DNA of 64,000 nt, taken from positions 3,596,001 through 3,660,000 of the forward strand of contig NZ_CP110680.1 in the NCBI RefSeq assembly GCF_028583725.1, in the 5' to 3' direction. Source of the DNA: Cellulomonas fimi (lineage in GTDB: Bacteria > Actinomycetota > Actinomycetes > Actinomycetales > Cellulomonadaceae). The first letter of the stretch is position 1, and each line of letters opens with the position of its first letter. Positions 49,703-58,584 of this stretch are shown here, piece by piece. The translations under genes were made by a program, and so were the position numbers. A model generated the notes under the pieces. That model ran no database searches. It was not told the DNA's origin and was given only the letters and a program-made list of their open reading frames with translations.

Positions 49703-49714
49703 ACTCGATCGAGT
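49703..49714. promoter_or_regulatory. Second palindrome (12 bp) in the MATE/ChvE divergent region
   Basis: ACTCGATCGAGT is perfectly self-complementary; a shorter AATCGATT palindrome lies between it and the 18-bp site (49677-49684). The remaining gap up to 49968 holds an AT-rich tract (49768-49796) and a TTGACT box at 49803, the probable promoter of the sugar-importer operon. Confidence 0.45.
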
Positions 49715-49968
49715 TTCATCCGTCCGGGGGAAGCGCTCGCTCACGCGACCTCGGCGTGCCCGGACCGTTATGGATTCGAAACCCAAAAACAGAAACACCG
49801 GCTTGACTTCGGTTCTCGAACACAGGACCGTGGTCGTTGCTGCCGGGCGCTGTCGCCCGAAGACCAGGCCCCGGTGCGGGACCGCGCAGCGAGCGGGTCG
49901 CTCCCGCGGTTCGACAACACAGGCACGCCCCAGGGGCGGCCGATCTCAACGACGAGAAGGAGTGCACG

Positions 49969-51123
49969 ATGCGACGCAAGATCACCATCGCCGCCATCGG
50001 CGCGACGCTGGCCCTCGGGCTTGCGGCCTGCTCCGGCGGTGGCGCCGGGAGCACGGACGACTCGACCAGCGGCGGCGAGGGCGGCGAGGGCCAGCTCGTC
50101 GGCGTGGCGATGCCCACGCAGACCTCCGAGCGCTGGATCGCCGACGGCGACGCGGTCAAGGAGGGCCTCGAGGCCGCCGGCTACAAGGTCGACCTCCAGT
50201 ACGGCAACGACGACATCCCGACGCAGCAGTCGCAGATCGACCAGATGATCACCAAGGGCGCCAAGCTCCTGATCGTCGCCTCGATCGACGGCACCGCGCT
50301 CGCCAACCAGCTGCAGGCCGCGGCCGACGCGGGCATCCCCGTCATCGCCTACGACCGCCTCATCCGCGACACCGAGAACGTCGACTTCTACGTCACGTTC
50401 GACAACTACAACGTCGGCGTGCAGCAGGCGACCTCGCTGCTCGTGGGCCTCGGCGTCCTCGACGAGGACGGCGTCGCCGTCCCCGACGTGGCCGGCCCGT
50501 TCAACATCGAGCTGTTCGCCGGCTCGCTGGACGACAACAACGCGCACTTCTTCTGGAAGGGCGCGATGGACACCCTCGAGCCCTACATCGAGGAGGGCAT
50601 CCTCGCCGTCCCGTCGGGCCAGACGGACATCGAGCAGGCGGCCATCCTGCGCTGGCAGCAGGAGACCGCGCAGAAGCGCATGGAGGACCTCCTGACCTCC
50701 ACGTACGGCGGCGGCGCCAAGCTCGACGGCGTGCTCTCCCCGTACGACGGCCTGTCGCGCGGCATCATCACGGCGCTGCAGAACGCGGGCTACGGCCCGA
50801 CCCGCTCCGCCGCGACGCCCATGCCGGTCGTCACCGGCCAGGACGCCGAGATCGCGTCGGTCAAGCTCATCCAGGACGACGTCCAGTTCTCGACGATCTT
50901 CAAGGACACCCGCAAGCTCGCGGAGCAGGCCGTCGTCTCGGCCGACCAGTTCCTCGCGGGTGAGACGCCCGAGTCGAACGACAAGGACACCTACGACAAC
51001 GGCGTGAAGGTCGTGCCGTCGTACCTCCTCGAGTCCGACATCGTCTACGCGAACAACATCCAGGCGCTGCTGATCGACACCGGCTACTGGACCGCCGAGC
51101 AGGTGGAGAAGGGTCAGGCCTGA
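49969..51123 (+). CDS. chvE: Sugar-binding lipoprotein, ChvE type
   Basis: The 384-residue precursor follows AGAAGGAG and has a lipoprotein signal ending LGLAAC. The mature part is a periplasmic-binding-protein fold of the multiple-monosaccharide (ChvE/XylF) group: [31 protein letters not shown]-like [36 protein letters not shown] and [20 protein letters not shown]. ChvE binds glucose, galactose, arabinose or xylose. It is the first gene of an importer operon with two downstream components of the matching type. Confidence 0.9.
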   Translation: MRRKITIAAIGATLALGLAACSGGGAGSTDDSTSGGEGGEGQLVGVAMPTQTSERWIADGDAVKEGLEAAGYKVDLQYGNDDIPTQQSQIDQMITKGAKLLIVASIDGTALANQLQAAADAGIPVIAYDRLIRDTENVDFYVTFDNYNVGVQQATSLLVGLGVLDEDGVAVPDVAGPFNIELFAGSLDDNNAHFFWKGAMDTLEPYIEEGILAVPSGQTDIEQAAILRWQQETAQKRMEDLLTSTYGGGAKLDGVLSPYDGLSRGIITALQNAGYGPTRSAATPMPVVTGQDAEIASVKLIQDDVQFSTIFKDTRKLAEQAVVSADQFLAGETPESNDKDTYDNGVKVVPSYLLESDIVYANNIQALLIDTGYWTAEQVEKGQA

Positions 51124-51155
51124 CCTTCCCCCCGCGGGTCGCGCCGCACGCCGCG

Positions 51156-51187
51156 GCCGGTCGGCGCCCTCACGGGCGTCGGCCGGC
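51156..51187 (+). terminator. Intercistronic hairpin between binding protein and ATPase genes
   Basis: A 14-bp stem with two mismatches (51156-51169 with 51174-51187) lies 33 bases past the chvE-like stop. Such hairpins often raise the level of the binding-protein message relative to the other importer genes. Confidence 0.5.
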
Positions 51188-51238
51188 CCGGCCGGCGGGC
51201 CCCACGCCACGAGCAACCAGAGAGGCGGTCGGACGCAG

Positions 51239-52774
51239 ATGAGCACCATCCTCGAGATGCAGTCGATCACCAAGACGTTCCCTGGGGTCAAGGCCCTCCA
51301 GGACGTCAACCTCGTCGTCGAGCGCGGTGAGATCCACGCGATCTGCGGCGAGAACGGCGCCGGCAAGTCGACGCTGATGAAGGTCCTGTCGGGCGTCTAC
51401 CCGCACGGCACCTACGAGGGCCGGATCCTGTTCGAGGGCGAGGAGGTCGCCTTCGGGTCGATCAACGACTCCGAGGACAAGGGCATCGTCATCATCCACC
51501 AGGAGCTCGCCCTGGTCCCCTACCTGTCCGTCGCCGAGAACATCTTCCTCGGCAACGAGCAGCGCGGTGCCGGCGGGCTCATCGACTGGAACCGCACGAA
51601 CGCCGAGGCCGCCCAGCTCCTCGCGCGCGTCGGCCTCGACGAGCTCCCCGTGACGCCCGTCGGCCAGCTCGGCGTCGGCAAGCAGCAGCTCATCGAGATC
51701 GCCAAGGCGCTGTCGAAGAAGGTCAAGCTCCTCATCCTCGACGAGCCGACCGCCGCGCTGAACGACAGCGACTCCGAGCACCTGCTGGACCTGCTGCGCC
51801 AGCTCAAGGACCACGGCATCACCTCGATCATGATCAGCCACAAGCTGAACGAGATCGCCGAGATCGCCGACTCCACCACGATCATCCGCGACGGCAAGAC
51901 CATCGAGACGCTGAACATGAAGCGCGACGGCGTCACGCAGGAGCGCATCATCCGCGGGATGGTCGGCCGCGACCTCGAGCACCGGTACCCGCCGCACGAG
52001 TCGACCCCCGGCGCCGAGGTGCTGCGCGTGGAGGACTGGACCGTCCACCACCCGACGCAGCCCGACCGCGTGGTCGTCGACAACGCCTCGTTCTCCGTGC
52101 GCGCCGGCGAGATCGTCGGCATCGCGGGCCTCATGGGTGCCGGGCGCACCGAGCTCGCGATGAGCCTGTTCGGTCGCACCTACGGCAGCCACGTCACCGG
52201 CCGCGTCTACCTGCGCGGCGAGGAGATCCGCACGCGCACCGTCGACGAGGCCATCGGCCACGGCATCGCCTACGCGACCGAGGACCGCAAGAAGTACGGC
52301 CTCAACCTCATCGAGGACATCCGCACCAACATCTCCGCCGCGAGCCTGCGCAAGCTGTCCCGCCTGGGCTTCGTCAACGGCAACGAGGAGATCAAGGTCG
52401 CGGAGGACTACCGCAAGTCCATGAACATCAAGAGCCCGACCGTCATGGCGCTCACCGGGAAGCTCTCCGGCGGCAACCAGCAGAAGGTCGTCCTCTCCAA
52501 GTGGATCTACACGGACCCTGACGTGCTGATCCTCGACGAGCCCACGCGCGGCATCGACGTCGGCGCGAAGTACGAGATCTACACGATCATCAACCGGCTC
52601 GCGGACCAGGGGAAGGCGATCATCGTCATCTCCTCGGAGCTGCCCGAGCTGCTCGGCATCTGCGACCGGATCTACACCCTGGCCTTCGGCCGGGTCACCG
52701 GCCAGCTGCCCCGCGGCGAGGCCACCCAGGAGAGCCTCATGGAGCTCATGACCAAGGAAAGGGAGAACGCCTGA
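51239..52774 (+). CDS. gguA: Sugar ABC importer ATPase, GguA/MmsA/XylG type
   Basis: The 511-residue protein has two ABC domains. The N-terminal one shows Walker [24 protein letters not shown], and Walker [14 protein letters not shown]. The C-terminal one has the degenerate P-loop [10 protein letters not shown] but an intact [15 protein letters not shown] signature and [12 protein letters not shown]. This asymmetry is normal for ribose/xylose-type importers. It powers uptake with the ChvE-like and GguB-like proteins; its TGA overlaps the permease ATG by one base. Confidence 0.93.
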   Translation: MSTILEMQSITKTFPGVKALQDVNLVVERGEIHAICGENGAGKSTLMKVLSGVYPHGTYEGRILFEGEEVAFGSINDSEDKGIVIIHQELALVPYLSVAENIFLGNEQRGAGGLIDWNRTNAEAAQLLARVGLDELPVTPVGQLGVGKQQLIEIAKALSKKVKLLILDEPTAALNDSDSEHLLDLLRQLKDHGITSIMISHKLNEIAEIADSTTIIRDGKTIETLNMKRDGVTQERIIRGMVGRDLEHRYPPHESTPGAEVLRVEDWTVHHPTQPDRVVVDNASFSVRAGEIVGIAGLMGAGRTELAMSLFGRTYGSHVTGRVYLRGEEIRTRTVDEAIGHGIAYATEDRKKYGLNLIEDIRTNISAASLRKLSRLGFVNGNEEIKVAEDYRKSMNIKSPTVMALTGKLSGGNQQKVVLSKWIYTDPDVLILDEPTRGIDVGAKYEIYTIINRLADQGKAIIVISSELPELLGICDRIYTLAFGRVTGQLPRGEATQESLMELMTKERENA

Positions 52775-53955
52775 TGACTGCCGTCGCGGGTCTCAAGGAC
52801 ATCTTCACGCGCAACCTGCGCACGAGCGGCATCTACATCGCCTTCGTCGCGATCATCGGGCTCTTCACCATCCTCACGGACGGCATGCTGCTGAGCCCCG
52901 GCAACATCACCAACATCGTCCTGCAGTACTCGTACATCCTGATCCTGGCCATCGGCATGGTCATCGTGATCATCGCCGGGCACATCGACCTGTCGGTCGG
53001 GTCGGTGGTGGCGCTCACCGGAGCAGTCGCGGCGGTCGTCGTCATCAAGAACGGCAGCCCGTGGTGGATCGGCGTGCTCGCCGCGCTGGCCGTCGGCCTC
53101 GCCGTCGGCGCATGGCAGGGCTTCTGGGTCGCGTACGTCGGGATCCCCGCGTTCATCGTGACGCTGGCCGGCATGCTGCTCTTCCGCGGCATGACGCTGC
53201 AGGTGCTCGACAACATCTCGCTGTCGCCGTTCCCGGCCGAGTACCAGAAGATCGCCGGCGGGTTCCTCAACGGCATCCTCGGCGGCCAGGGCTTCGACGT
53301 CTTCACGCTCGTGATCTTCGCGATCGCGATCGCCGGCTACGCGTTCAGCCAGCTCCGCGCCCGCCAGGCCCGCATCAAGTACCAGCAGACCGTCGAGTCG
53401 TTCCCGCTGTTCGTCCTCAAGCTGGTGCTCATCGCGGCCGTCGTCATGGCGTTCGCCTACCAGCTGTCGCGCAGCCGCGGCCTGCCGATCGTGCTGATCA
53501 TCCTCGGCGTCCTGATCCTCACCTACCAGATCGTCACGACGAAGACGGTGTTCGGCCGCCACGTCTACGCGATCGGTGGCAACCTGCACGCCGCCGAGCT
53601 GTCCGGCGTCAAGGTCAAGAAGATCAACTTCTGGATCTTCGTCAACATGGGCTTCCTCGCCTCGGTCGCCGGCGTCGTCTACTCGTCGCGGTCGAACGGC
53701 GCGCAGCCGGGTGCGGGCAACATGTTCGAGCTCGACGCGATCGCCGCCTGCTTCATCGGCGGCGCGTCCACCACGGGCGGTGTCGGCCGGGTCACCGGCG
53801 CGATGGTCGGTGGTCTGATCATGGGCGTCATGTCCAACGGCATGCAGCTCATGGGCATCGACCAGTCCGTGCAGCAGATGGTCAAGGGCCTCGTGCTGCT
53901 GCTCGCCGTCGCGTTCGACATCTACAACAAGCGTCGCGCGGGCGCCGCTCGCTGA
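52774..53955 (+). CDS. gguB: Sugar ABC importer permease, GguB/MmsB type
   Basis: The 393-residue permease has about ten hydrophobic segments. It shows the family's IDLSVGSVVALTGAVAAVVV, FIVTLAGMLLFRGM, GGNLHAAELSGVKVKKI and IGGASTTGGVGRVTGAMVGGLIMGVMSNGM. Its insertion around residues 180-240 with basic residues (RARQARIKYQQTVESF) is typical of GguB/XylH-like permeases. It homodimerises or pairs with itself in the membrane for monosaccharide uptake. A terminator hairpin follows. Confidence 0.93.
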   Translation: MTAVAGLKDIFTRNLRTSGIYIAFVAIIGLFTILTDGMLLSPGNITNIVLQYSYILILAIGMVIVIIAGHIDLSVGSVVALTGAVAAVVVIKNGSPWWIGVLAALAVGLAVGAWQGFWVAYVGIPAFIVTLAGMLLFRGMTLQVLDNISLSPFPAEYQKIAGGFLNGILGGQGFDVFTLVIFAIAIAGYAFSQLRARQARIKYQQTVESFPLFVLKLVLIAAVVMAFAYQLSRSRGLPIVLIILGVLILTYQIVTTKTVFGRHVYAIGGNLHAAELSGVKVKKINFWIFVNMGFLASVAGVVYSSRSNGAQPGAGNMFELDAIAACFIGGASTTGGVGRVTGAMVGGLIMGVMSNGMQLMGIDQSVQQMVKGLVLLLAVAFDIYNKRRAGAAR

Positions 53956-53964
53956 TCGCGCACC

Positions 53965-54009
53965 GGCCGGGTCCCCGGCGGCGCTCGTCGCCGCGGGGGC
54001 CCGGCCTTT
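53965..54009 (+). terminator. Terminator after the sugar importer operon
   Basis: A long GC-rich inverted repeat beginning GGCCGGGTCCCC and ending GGGGCCCGGCC with small internal bulges is followed by TTT. It separates the importer operon from the ROK gene. Confidence 0.75.
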
Positions 54010-54089
54010 CGCACACACCTCCGACTCCCGGCCTACCGACGCGTTCGCCCAGGCCAGGTAGTCTCTGCCGCGTGAGAGGACGGTAGGCG

Positions 54090-55274
54090 GTGGCCGGTTC
54101 GCAGTCCTCGTTGCGTGAAGCCAACCGCAGCGCCGTCGTCGAGACCGTGAAGCGCCACGGCGGGCTCACCCAGGTCGAGCTCGTCGGTGCCACGGGGCTC
54201 TCCCCCGCGACCGTCTCCACGATCGTCAAGCAGCTCGTCTCCGACGGCGTCGTCGAGGTCCGCACCACCATCCGCACCGGCCGCCGCGCGCAGCTCGTCA
54301 CGCTCGCGCACCGGGTCGGCCTCGCGGTCGGCGTCCACGTCGGCCAGCGCCACATCCGCGTCGCGATCGCCGACTTCACGCACGAGGTGCTCGCCGAGCG
54401 CGTGCTCCCCATGCCCGTCGACCACCCCGTCGACACGTCCCTCGACCGGACCGCGCTCCTCGTCGTCGACCTGCTCGAGCGCCTCGGGCTCGCGATGCAG
54501 GACGTCGTCGGCATCGGCATCGGCCTGCCTGCCCCCGTCGACGACGCGACCGGCATGATCTCGGTGCGCGGCGTCATGCGCGGCTGGGACGAGGTCCACG
54601 TCGGGCACGTCCTGTCGAAGCGCCTCGCGCTGCCCGTCTACGTCGACAACGACGCCAACCTCGGCGCGCTCGCCGAGAGCACGCGTGGCGCGTCGCGCGA
54701 GTACCGCGACAGCGTCTACGTCCGCGCCTCCTACGGCACCGGCGCCGGCATCATCATCAACCACCAGCTGCACCGCGGGTTCGCCGGCACCGCCGGCGAG
54801 ATCGGCCACGTCCAGGTCGACCCGCAGGGCGACATCTGCCGCTGCGGCAGCCGCGGGTGCCTCGACACCGTCGTCGGCGCCCGCGCGATCGTCGAGCCGC
54901 TGCGCGCGACGCACGGCAACCTCACGCTGCGCGACGTCGTGCAGCGTGCCCGCGAGGGCGACCCCGGCTGCGCCCAGGTCATCGCCGACGCCGGCGCCGA
55001 GATCGGGGCCGTCGTGTCCGGCGTCGCCATGACCGTCAACCCGCAGTGCATCGTCGTCGGCGGCGAGCTCGCCGAGACCGGCGAGATCCTGCTCCAGCCC
55101 ATGCGGGAGGCGCTGCGGCGGCGCGTCCTGCTCAACCAGATCGCGCCTCTCGAGGTGATCCCCGCCGAGCTCGGCAACGCCGCCGAGGTCGCGGGGGCCA
55201 TCGCGTTGGTGATGCAGCACGCCGACGTCGACCTGGACCCGCCGGTGACCGCTCCCGAGCGGGCCGACGCATGA
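54090..55274 (+). CDS. ROK-family transcriptional regulator
   Basis: The 394-residue protein (GTG start) has an N-terminal winged helix (RSAVVETVKRHGGLTQVELVGATGLSPATVSTIVKQLV) and a ROK sugar-kinase-like domain with VDNDANLGALAE, GTGAGIIINHQLH and the zinc motif CRCGSRGCL. The phosphate-binding part of true kinases is altered. It probably represses the preceding sugar importer and is released by an imported sugar. The gene follows the importer operon in the same direction with its own short promoter region. Confidence 0.9.
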   Translation: MAGSQSSLREANRSAVVETVKRHGGLTQVELVGATGLSPATVSTIVKQLVSDGVVEVRTTIRTGRRAQLVTLAHRVGLAVGVHVGQRHIRVAIADFTHEVLAERVLPMPVDHPVDTSLDRTALLVVDLLERLGLAMQDVVGIGIGLPAPVDDATGMISVRGVMRGWDEVHVGHVLSKRLALPVYVDNDANLGALAESTRGASREYRDSVYVRASYGTGAGIIINHQLHRGFAGTAGEIGHVQVDPQGDICRCGSRGCLDTVVGARAIVEPLRATHGNLTLRDVVQRAREGDPGCAQVIADAGAEIGAVVSGVAMTVNPQCIVVGGELAETGEILLQPMREALRRRVLLNQIAPLEVIPAELGNAAEVAGAIALVMQHADVDLDPPVTAPERADA

Positions 55275-55287
55275 ACCGCCCGGAGGC

Positions 55288-56112
55288 ATGATGACTGGAA
55301 CGACCGTGAAGGACGAAGGGCAGGTGCGACCGATGGCGACGATGCCACCCCGCGTGCCGCTGCTGTCCATGAAGCAGATCACCAAGAGCTTCAACGCCGT
55401 CGAGGCGCTCGTCGGCGTGGACTTCGAGGTCCACGCGCACGAGGTCGTCGCGCTCGTCGGCGACAACGGCGCCGGCAAGTCGACGCTCGCGAAGATCGTG
55501 TCCGGCGTGCTCACGCCCGACTCCGGCATCGTCGAGATCGACGGCGAGCCCGTGTCCATCCACTCGCCGTCGGCCGCGCACGCGCTCGGCGTCGCGACCG
55601 TCTTCCAGGACCTCGCCCTGTGCGACAACCTCGACGTCACCGCGAACCTGTTCCTCGGCCGTGAGCTCACGCGCGGCGGGTCGGGGCTCAAGGACGGCGA
55701 GATGGAGCAGACGACCAAGCGGATCCTGCACGACCTCAACAGCCCGATCCCGTCGGTGAAGACCGAGCTGCGTGCCCTGTCCGCCGGTCAGCGGCAGTCC
55801 GTCGCCATCGCGCGCACCCTCATCGGCAACCCGCGCATCGTCGTGCTCGACGAGCCCACCGCAGCCCTGTCCGTCGCGCAGACCGCCGAGGTGCTCACGC
55901 ACATCGAGCGCCTGCGCGAGCTCGGTCTCGGCGTCATCCTCATCAGCCACAACATGGTCGACGTGCGCGCCGTGTCGGACCGGATCGAGGTCCTGCGGCA
56001 CGGCCGGAACAACGGGTCGTTCGACGCGGGGACCGCGAGCTACGAGAGCATCCTCGCCGCGATCACCGGCGCGACGAAGTACACCCAGGGCGGGGACCGG
56101 CGGTTCGGATGA
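55288..56112 (+). CDS. Single-domain sugar ABC importer ATPase (FrcA type)
   Basis: The 274-residue protein is a complete ABC domain: Walker [24 protein letters not shown], the signature ALSAGQRQSVAIARTL and Walker [14 protein letters not shown], with the H-loop histidine in ISHNM. Single-domain members such as FrcA power fructose or ribose uptake as homodimers. No permease or binding protein of its own follows; it may serve the importer upstream or be an orphan. The start ATG at 55288 sits directly after GGAGG, so the ATG at 55291 could be used. Confidence 0.85.
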   Translation: MMTGTTVKDEGQVRPMATMPPRVPLLSMKQITKSFNAVEALVGVDFEVHAHEVVALVGDNGAGKSTLAKIVSGVLTPDSGIVEIDGEPVSIHSPSAAHALGVATVFQDLALCDNLDVTANLFLGRELTRGGSGLKDGEMEQTTKRILHDLNSPIPSVKTELRALSAGQRQSVAIARTLIGNPRIVVLDEPTAALSVAQTAEVLTHIERLRELGLGVILISHNMVDVRAVSDRIEVLRHGRNNGSFDAGTASYESILAAITGATKYTQGGDRRFG

Positions 56113-56552
56113 GGATCCCGGGTCGTCGCACGCACGTCGCCGGCGTCGTCGGTGCCGGCTTCATCGCCGCCGAGGCGCCCGCGCTGCAGACGTCCCTGGT
56201 CGCCGCGCTCACGATGCACGAGCGGGCCGCCGAGCGGCCCGTCACCGTCGAGCTGCGCGTCGACCGCGGCCGCGGCACGCGGCTGGTCCTGAGCGCGCGC
56301 AACGTCGTCATCGGGTTCGTGCCGCCCGACGAGGTGCCCCTGCTCGCCGCGCAGCTGCCGTCCGGGAGGGCGCTGCTCGTCGTGCCCGGCGTCGTCTACC
56401 ACCAGGACGGGCTCTGGCGGCTGTGGGTGGGGCCGGAGCCGTCCTCCTTCCCTGCGCCCGCCGACGACCTCGACACGCTCCCCGTGCCCGACCCGTCGAT
56501 CGCCGGGATCCCGCTGAAGATCCTGCGGTCGAAGGACGACGACGACCGCTGA
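56109..56552 (+). CDS. Unknown protein coupled to the sugar ABC ATPase
   Basis: The 147-residue protein overlaps the ATPase stop by four bases (ATGA). It is soluble, starts with VAGVVGAGFIAAEAPALQTSL, has beta-rich parts (VTVELRVDRGRGTRLVLSARNVVIGFVP in two strands) and ends in an acidic KDDDDR. The frame shows typical codon use. I do not recognise a family; coupling suggests a partner of the ATPase. Confidence 0.6.
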   Translation: MRIPGRRTHVAGVVGAGFIAAEAPALQTSLVAALTMHERAAERPVTVELRVDRGRGTRLVLSARNVVIGFVPPDEVPLLAAQLPSGRALLVVPGVVYHQDGLWRLWVGPEPSSFPAPADDLDTLPVPDPSIAGIPLKILRSKDDDDR

Positions 56553-56633
56553 CCGTCTTCTGTCGACGGGCGTCGTCGAACGTCACCTCCTGGTCGACGT
56601 CACTGACGGAAGTCACTGCACGGAGGCGTCGAT

Positions 56634-56687
56634 CCTTCAGGAACGACGTACCGTTACTGAAGGCTAACGCGGTAGCCTTCAGTAACG
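56634..56687 (+). promoter_or_regulatory. Three-half-site inverted-repeat leader of the fic gene
   Basis: Half-site CCTTCAGGAACG (56634-56645), inverted CGTTACTGAAGG (56652-56663) and CCTTCAGTAACG (56676-56687). The middle site can pair with the first (11 of 12, six-base loop) or the third (15 of 15 with flanks, six-base loop). The last arm ends five bases before the ribosome site. Confidence 0.7.
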
Positions 56688-56704
56688 AGCGCAGGAGGTG
56701 AAGG

Positions 56705-57910
56705 ATGGAAGCCCCGACGGCTGCCGAGCCACCCGCTGCGCCGTGGCCCGCCTTGTCGTTCGAGGCACGCGACTGGACGCCGAACAATCCGCACCTGGAC
56801 GCGTTCCAACGTCTACGGACGACCCGCCCGTACCAGGCCGCCATCCCGCCGGCCATCGGCGATCTCGCCGTCGACACGCCGCCGCGCGTGCGGGCGATCG
56901 CCGAGCAGGCGACGCTCGACGTCGCCCGGTTCGACCAGGAGATGGCAGCCCTGCCCTTCCCGATGCCCGCCGTCCTGCTGCGGACCGAGTCCGCGTCGAG
57001 CTCGCAGATCGAGCACCTGACGACCAACGCCCGCAACCTCGCCCTCGCCGCACTCGGTGCGCCGTCGCGCCAGAACGCCGAGCTCGTCGCCGCGAACGTG
57101 AGGGCCATGACGACCGCCCTCGCGGGCGGCGACGAGGTGACCCCCGAGCACATCCTGAGCGTGCACGCCACGCTCCTGCGCGAGAGCGAGCCCGACGTCG
57201 CGGGTCGGTGGCGTCAGGAGCAGGTGTGGGTGGGCTCGTCGACCCTCAGCCCGCACGGTGCCGACTTCGTGCCGCCGCACCACGAGCGGGTCCCCGCGGC
57301 CATCGACGACCTCGTCACGTTCGCAGCCCGGGGTGACGTCCCGGCGATCGTGCACGCCGCGGTCGTCCACGCGCAGTTCGAGACGATCCACCCGTTCACC
57401 GACGGGAACGGTCGTACGGGACGTGTCCTCGTGCACACCATGCTCCGCCGCCACGGCCTCGCGCTCCATACCACCGTGCCCGTCTCGGCCGGCCTGCTCC
57501 GTGATCCCGACGCGTACTTCGCTGCGCTCGGGGCGTACCGACTCGGCGACGTCGGGCCGATCATCGAACAGGTGGCCGATGCCGCCACGGCCGCGACGGT
57601 CAACGGCCGCGCGCTCGCCGCGGACATCACGTCAACCCGGGCGCGGTGGCACGAGATGATCCACGCGCGCACCGACTCGACCGCATGGCGGCTCGCTGAC
57701 GCGCTGTTCGCGCAGCCCGTCGTCACCGCGGACTACGTGACGACGACGCTGGGCGTGTCGGAACGAGCGGCGTACAACGCGATCGAGGTCCTCGTGCGCG
57801 ACGGCGTCCTGCGCTCGCCCTCGACGGGTCGTCGCTCCCGCGTGTGGCAGGCCGACGACGTCCTCGTCGCGATGGACGACTTCGCCGCACGGGCCGGCCG
57901 GCGTCGCTGA
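56705..57910 (+). CDS. Fic-family protein with N-terminal inhibitory motif and C-terminal wHTH
   Basis: The 401-residue protein follows AGGAGGTGAAGG. The Fic core shows HPFTDGNGRTGR (His229), the active-site signature for transfer of AMP or similar groups to protein hydroxyls. Upstream, SSSQIEHL (Ser99...Glu103) resembles the class II inhibitory helix [S/T]xxxE[G/N], with His in place of Gly/Asn. The C-terminus (TADYVTTTLGVSERAAYNAIEVLVRDGVLR) is a winged-helix segment that could bind DNA, possibly the repeats before the gene. It stands alone between two sugar loci, suggesting acquisition. Targets are unknown. Confidence 0.9.
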   Translation: MEAPTAAEPPAAPWPALSFEARDWTPNNPHLDAFQRLRTTRPYQAAIPPAIGDLAVDTPPRVRAIAEQATLDVARFDQEMAALPFPMPAVLLRTESASSSQIEHLTTNARNLALAALGAPSRQNAELVAANVRAMTTALAGGDEVTPEHILSVHATLLRESEPDVAGRWRQEQVWVGSSTLSPHGADFVPPHHERVPAAIDDLVTFAARGDVPAIVHAAVVHAQFETIHPFTDGNGRTGRVLVHTMLRRHGLALHTTVPVSAGLLRDPDAYFAALGAYRLGDVGPIIEQVADAATAATVNGRALAADITSTRARWHEMIHARTDSTAWRLADALFAQPVVTADYVTTTLGVSERAAYNAIEVLVRDGVLRSPSTGRRSRVWQADDVLVAMDDFAARAGRRR

Positions 57911-57940
57911 CGTCCTCGCGGACGCCCCTGAGCCTTCCCG

Positions 57941-58582
57941 TCAGCGGAGAGCCGCGACCGCCTCGTCGAACTGCGCGAGAGCGGCGTCGGTGAGGGGCTC
58001 GACGAACAGGTCCTGCGCGACGGCGGCGCCGAGCGTCACGGCGTGCGCGCCCGCGGCGGCCAGCGTCACGACGTCGTCGACGGTCCGGATGCTCGCGACG
58101 AGCACCTGCGTCGCCGTCCCCTCCAGCACGCGGACCATCTGGGCGACCTGCCCGTGCCCGTCGCGGCCCGACTCGGTCATGCGGCCGAGGTACGGGGCGA
58201 TCCACCGGGCGCCGGCGGCGGCCGCGAGGACGGCCTGCCGCGCGTCGTAGACCGCGGTGACCAGCACGGGGACGCCGTCGTCGGCGAGGCGGCGGGTCGC
58301 GGCGAGCCCGTCCCGAGTCGCGGGGACCTTGACGACCAGGCGGTCGGACAGAGCGCGCAGCGCGTGACCCTCGGGGACGATCGCGTCGACGTCATGGGCC
58401 GTGGTCTGGACGAACACCTCGGAGGTGCGCTCGAGCAGCCAGCCGACGAGGTCGGGCACGGCGTCGAGGCGCACGTCGCCGCGCTGGAGGATCAGCGGGT
58501 TCGTCGTGACACCGCGGAACAGGCCCGTGGCGAGCAGCGGCTCGAGCGCGGTGCGGTCGGCGCTGTCGAGGTAGAGGTCCAT
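57941..58582 (-). CDS. Transaldolase-family protein, fructose-6-phosphate aldolase (FSA) type
   Basis: The 213-residue protein aligns without gaps to the numbering of E. coli FSA over the first 134 residues: Asp6, Asn28, Gln59, Schiff-base Lys85, Thr109, Ala129, Tyr131 and Arg134 are all at the same positions. Gln59 and Tyr131 are the residues that separate FSA-type aldolases from true transaldolases. FSA joins or cleaves dihydroxyacetone, hydroxyacetone or glycolaldehyde with glyceraldehyde-3-phosphate. It is the last gene of a sugar operon, two bases after the kinase, so cleavage of the operon's phosphorylated sugar is likely. Confidence 0.88.
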   Translation of the reverse strand: MDLYLDSADRTALEPLLATGLFRGVTTNPLILQRGDVRLDAVPDLVGWLLERTSEVFVQTTAHDVDAIVPEGHALRALSDRLVVKVPATRDGLAATRRLADDGVPVLVTAVYDARQAVLAAAAGARWIAPYLGRMTESGRDGHGQVAQMVRVLEGTATQVLVASIRTVDDVVTLAAAGAHAVTLGAAVAQDLFVEPLTDAALAQFDEAVAALR

Positions 58583-58584
58583 CG

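Noticed and set aside
57941..58582. Aldolase as ordinary pentose-phosphate transaldolase
   Set aside because: It is the short FSA-type form with Gln59 and Tyr131, and it sits in a sugar-uptake operon rather than with transketolase.
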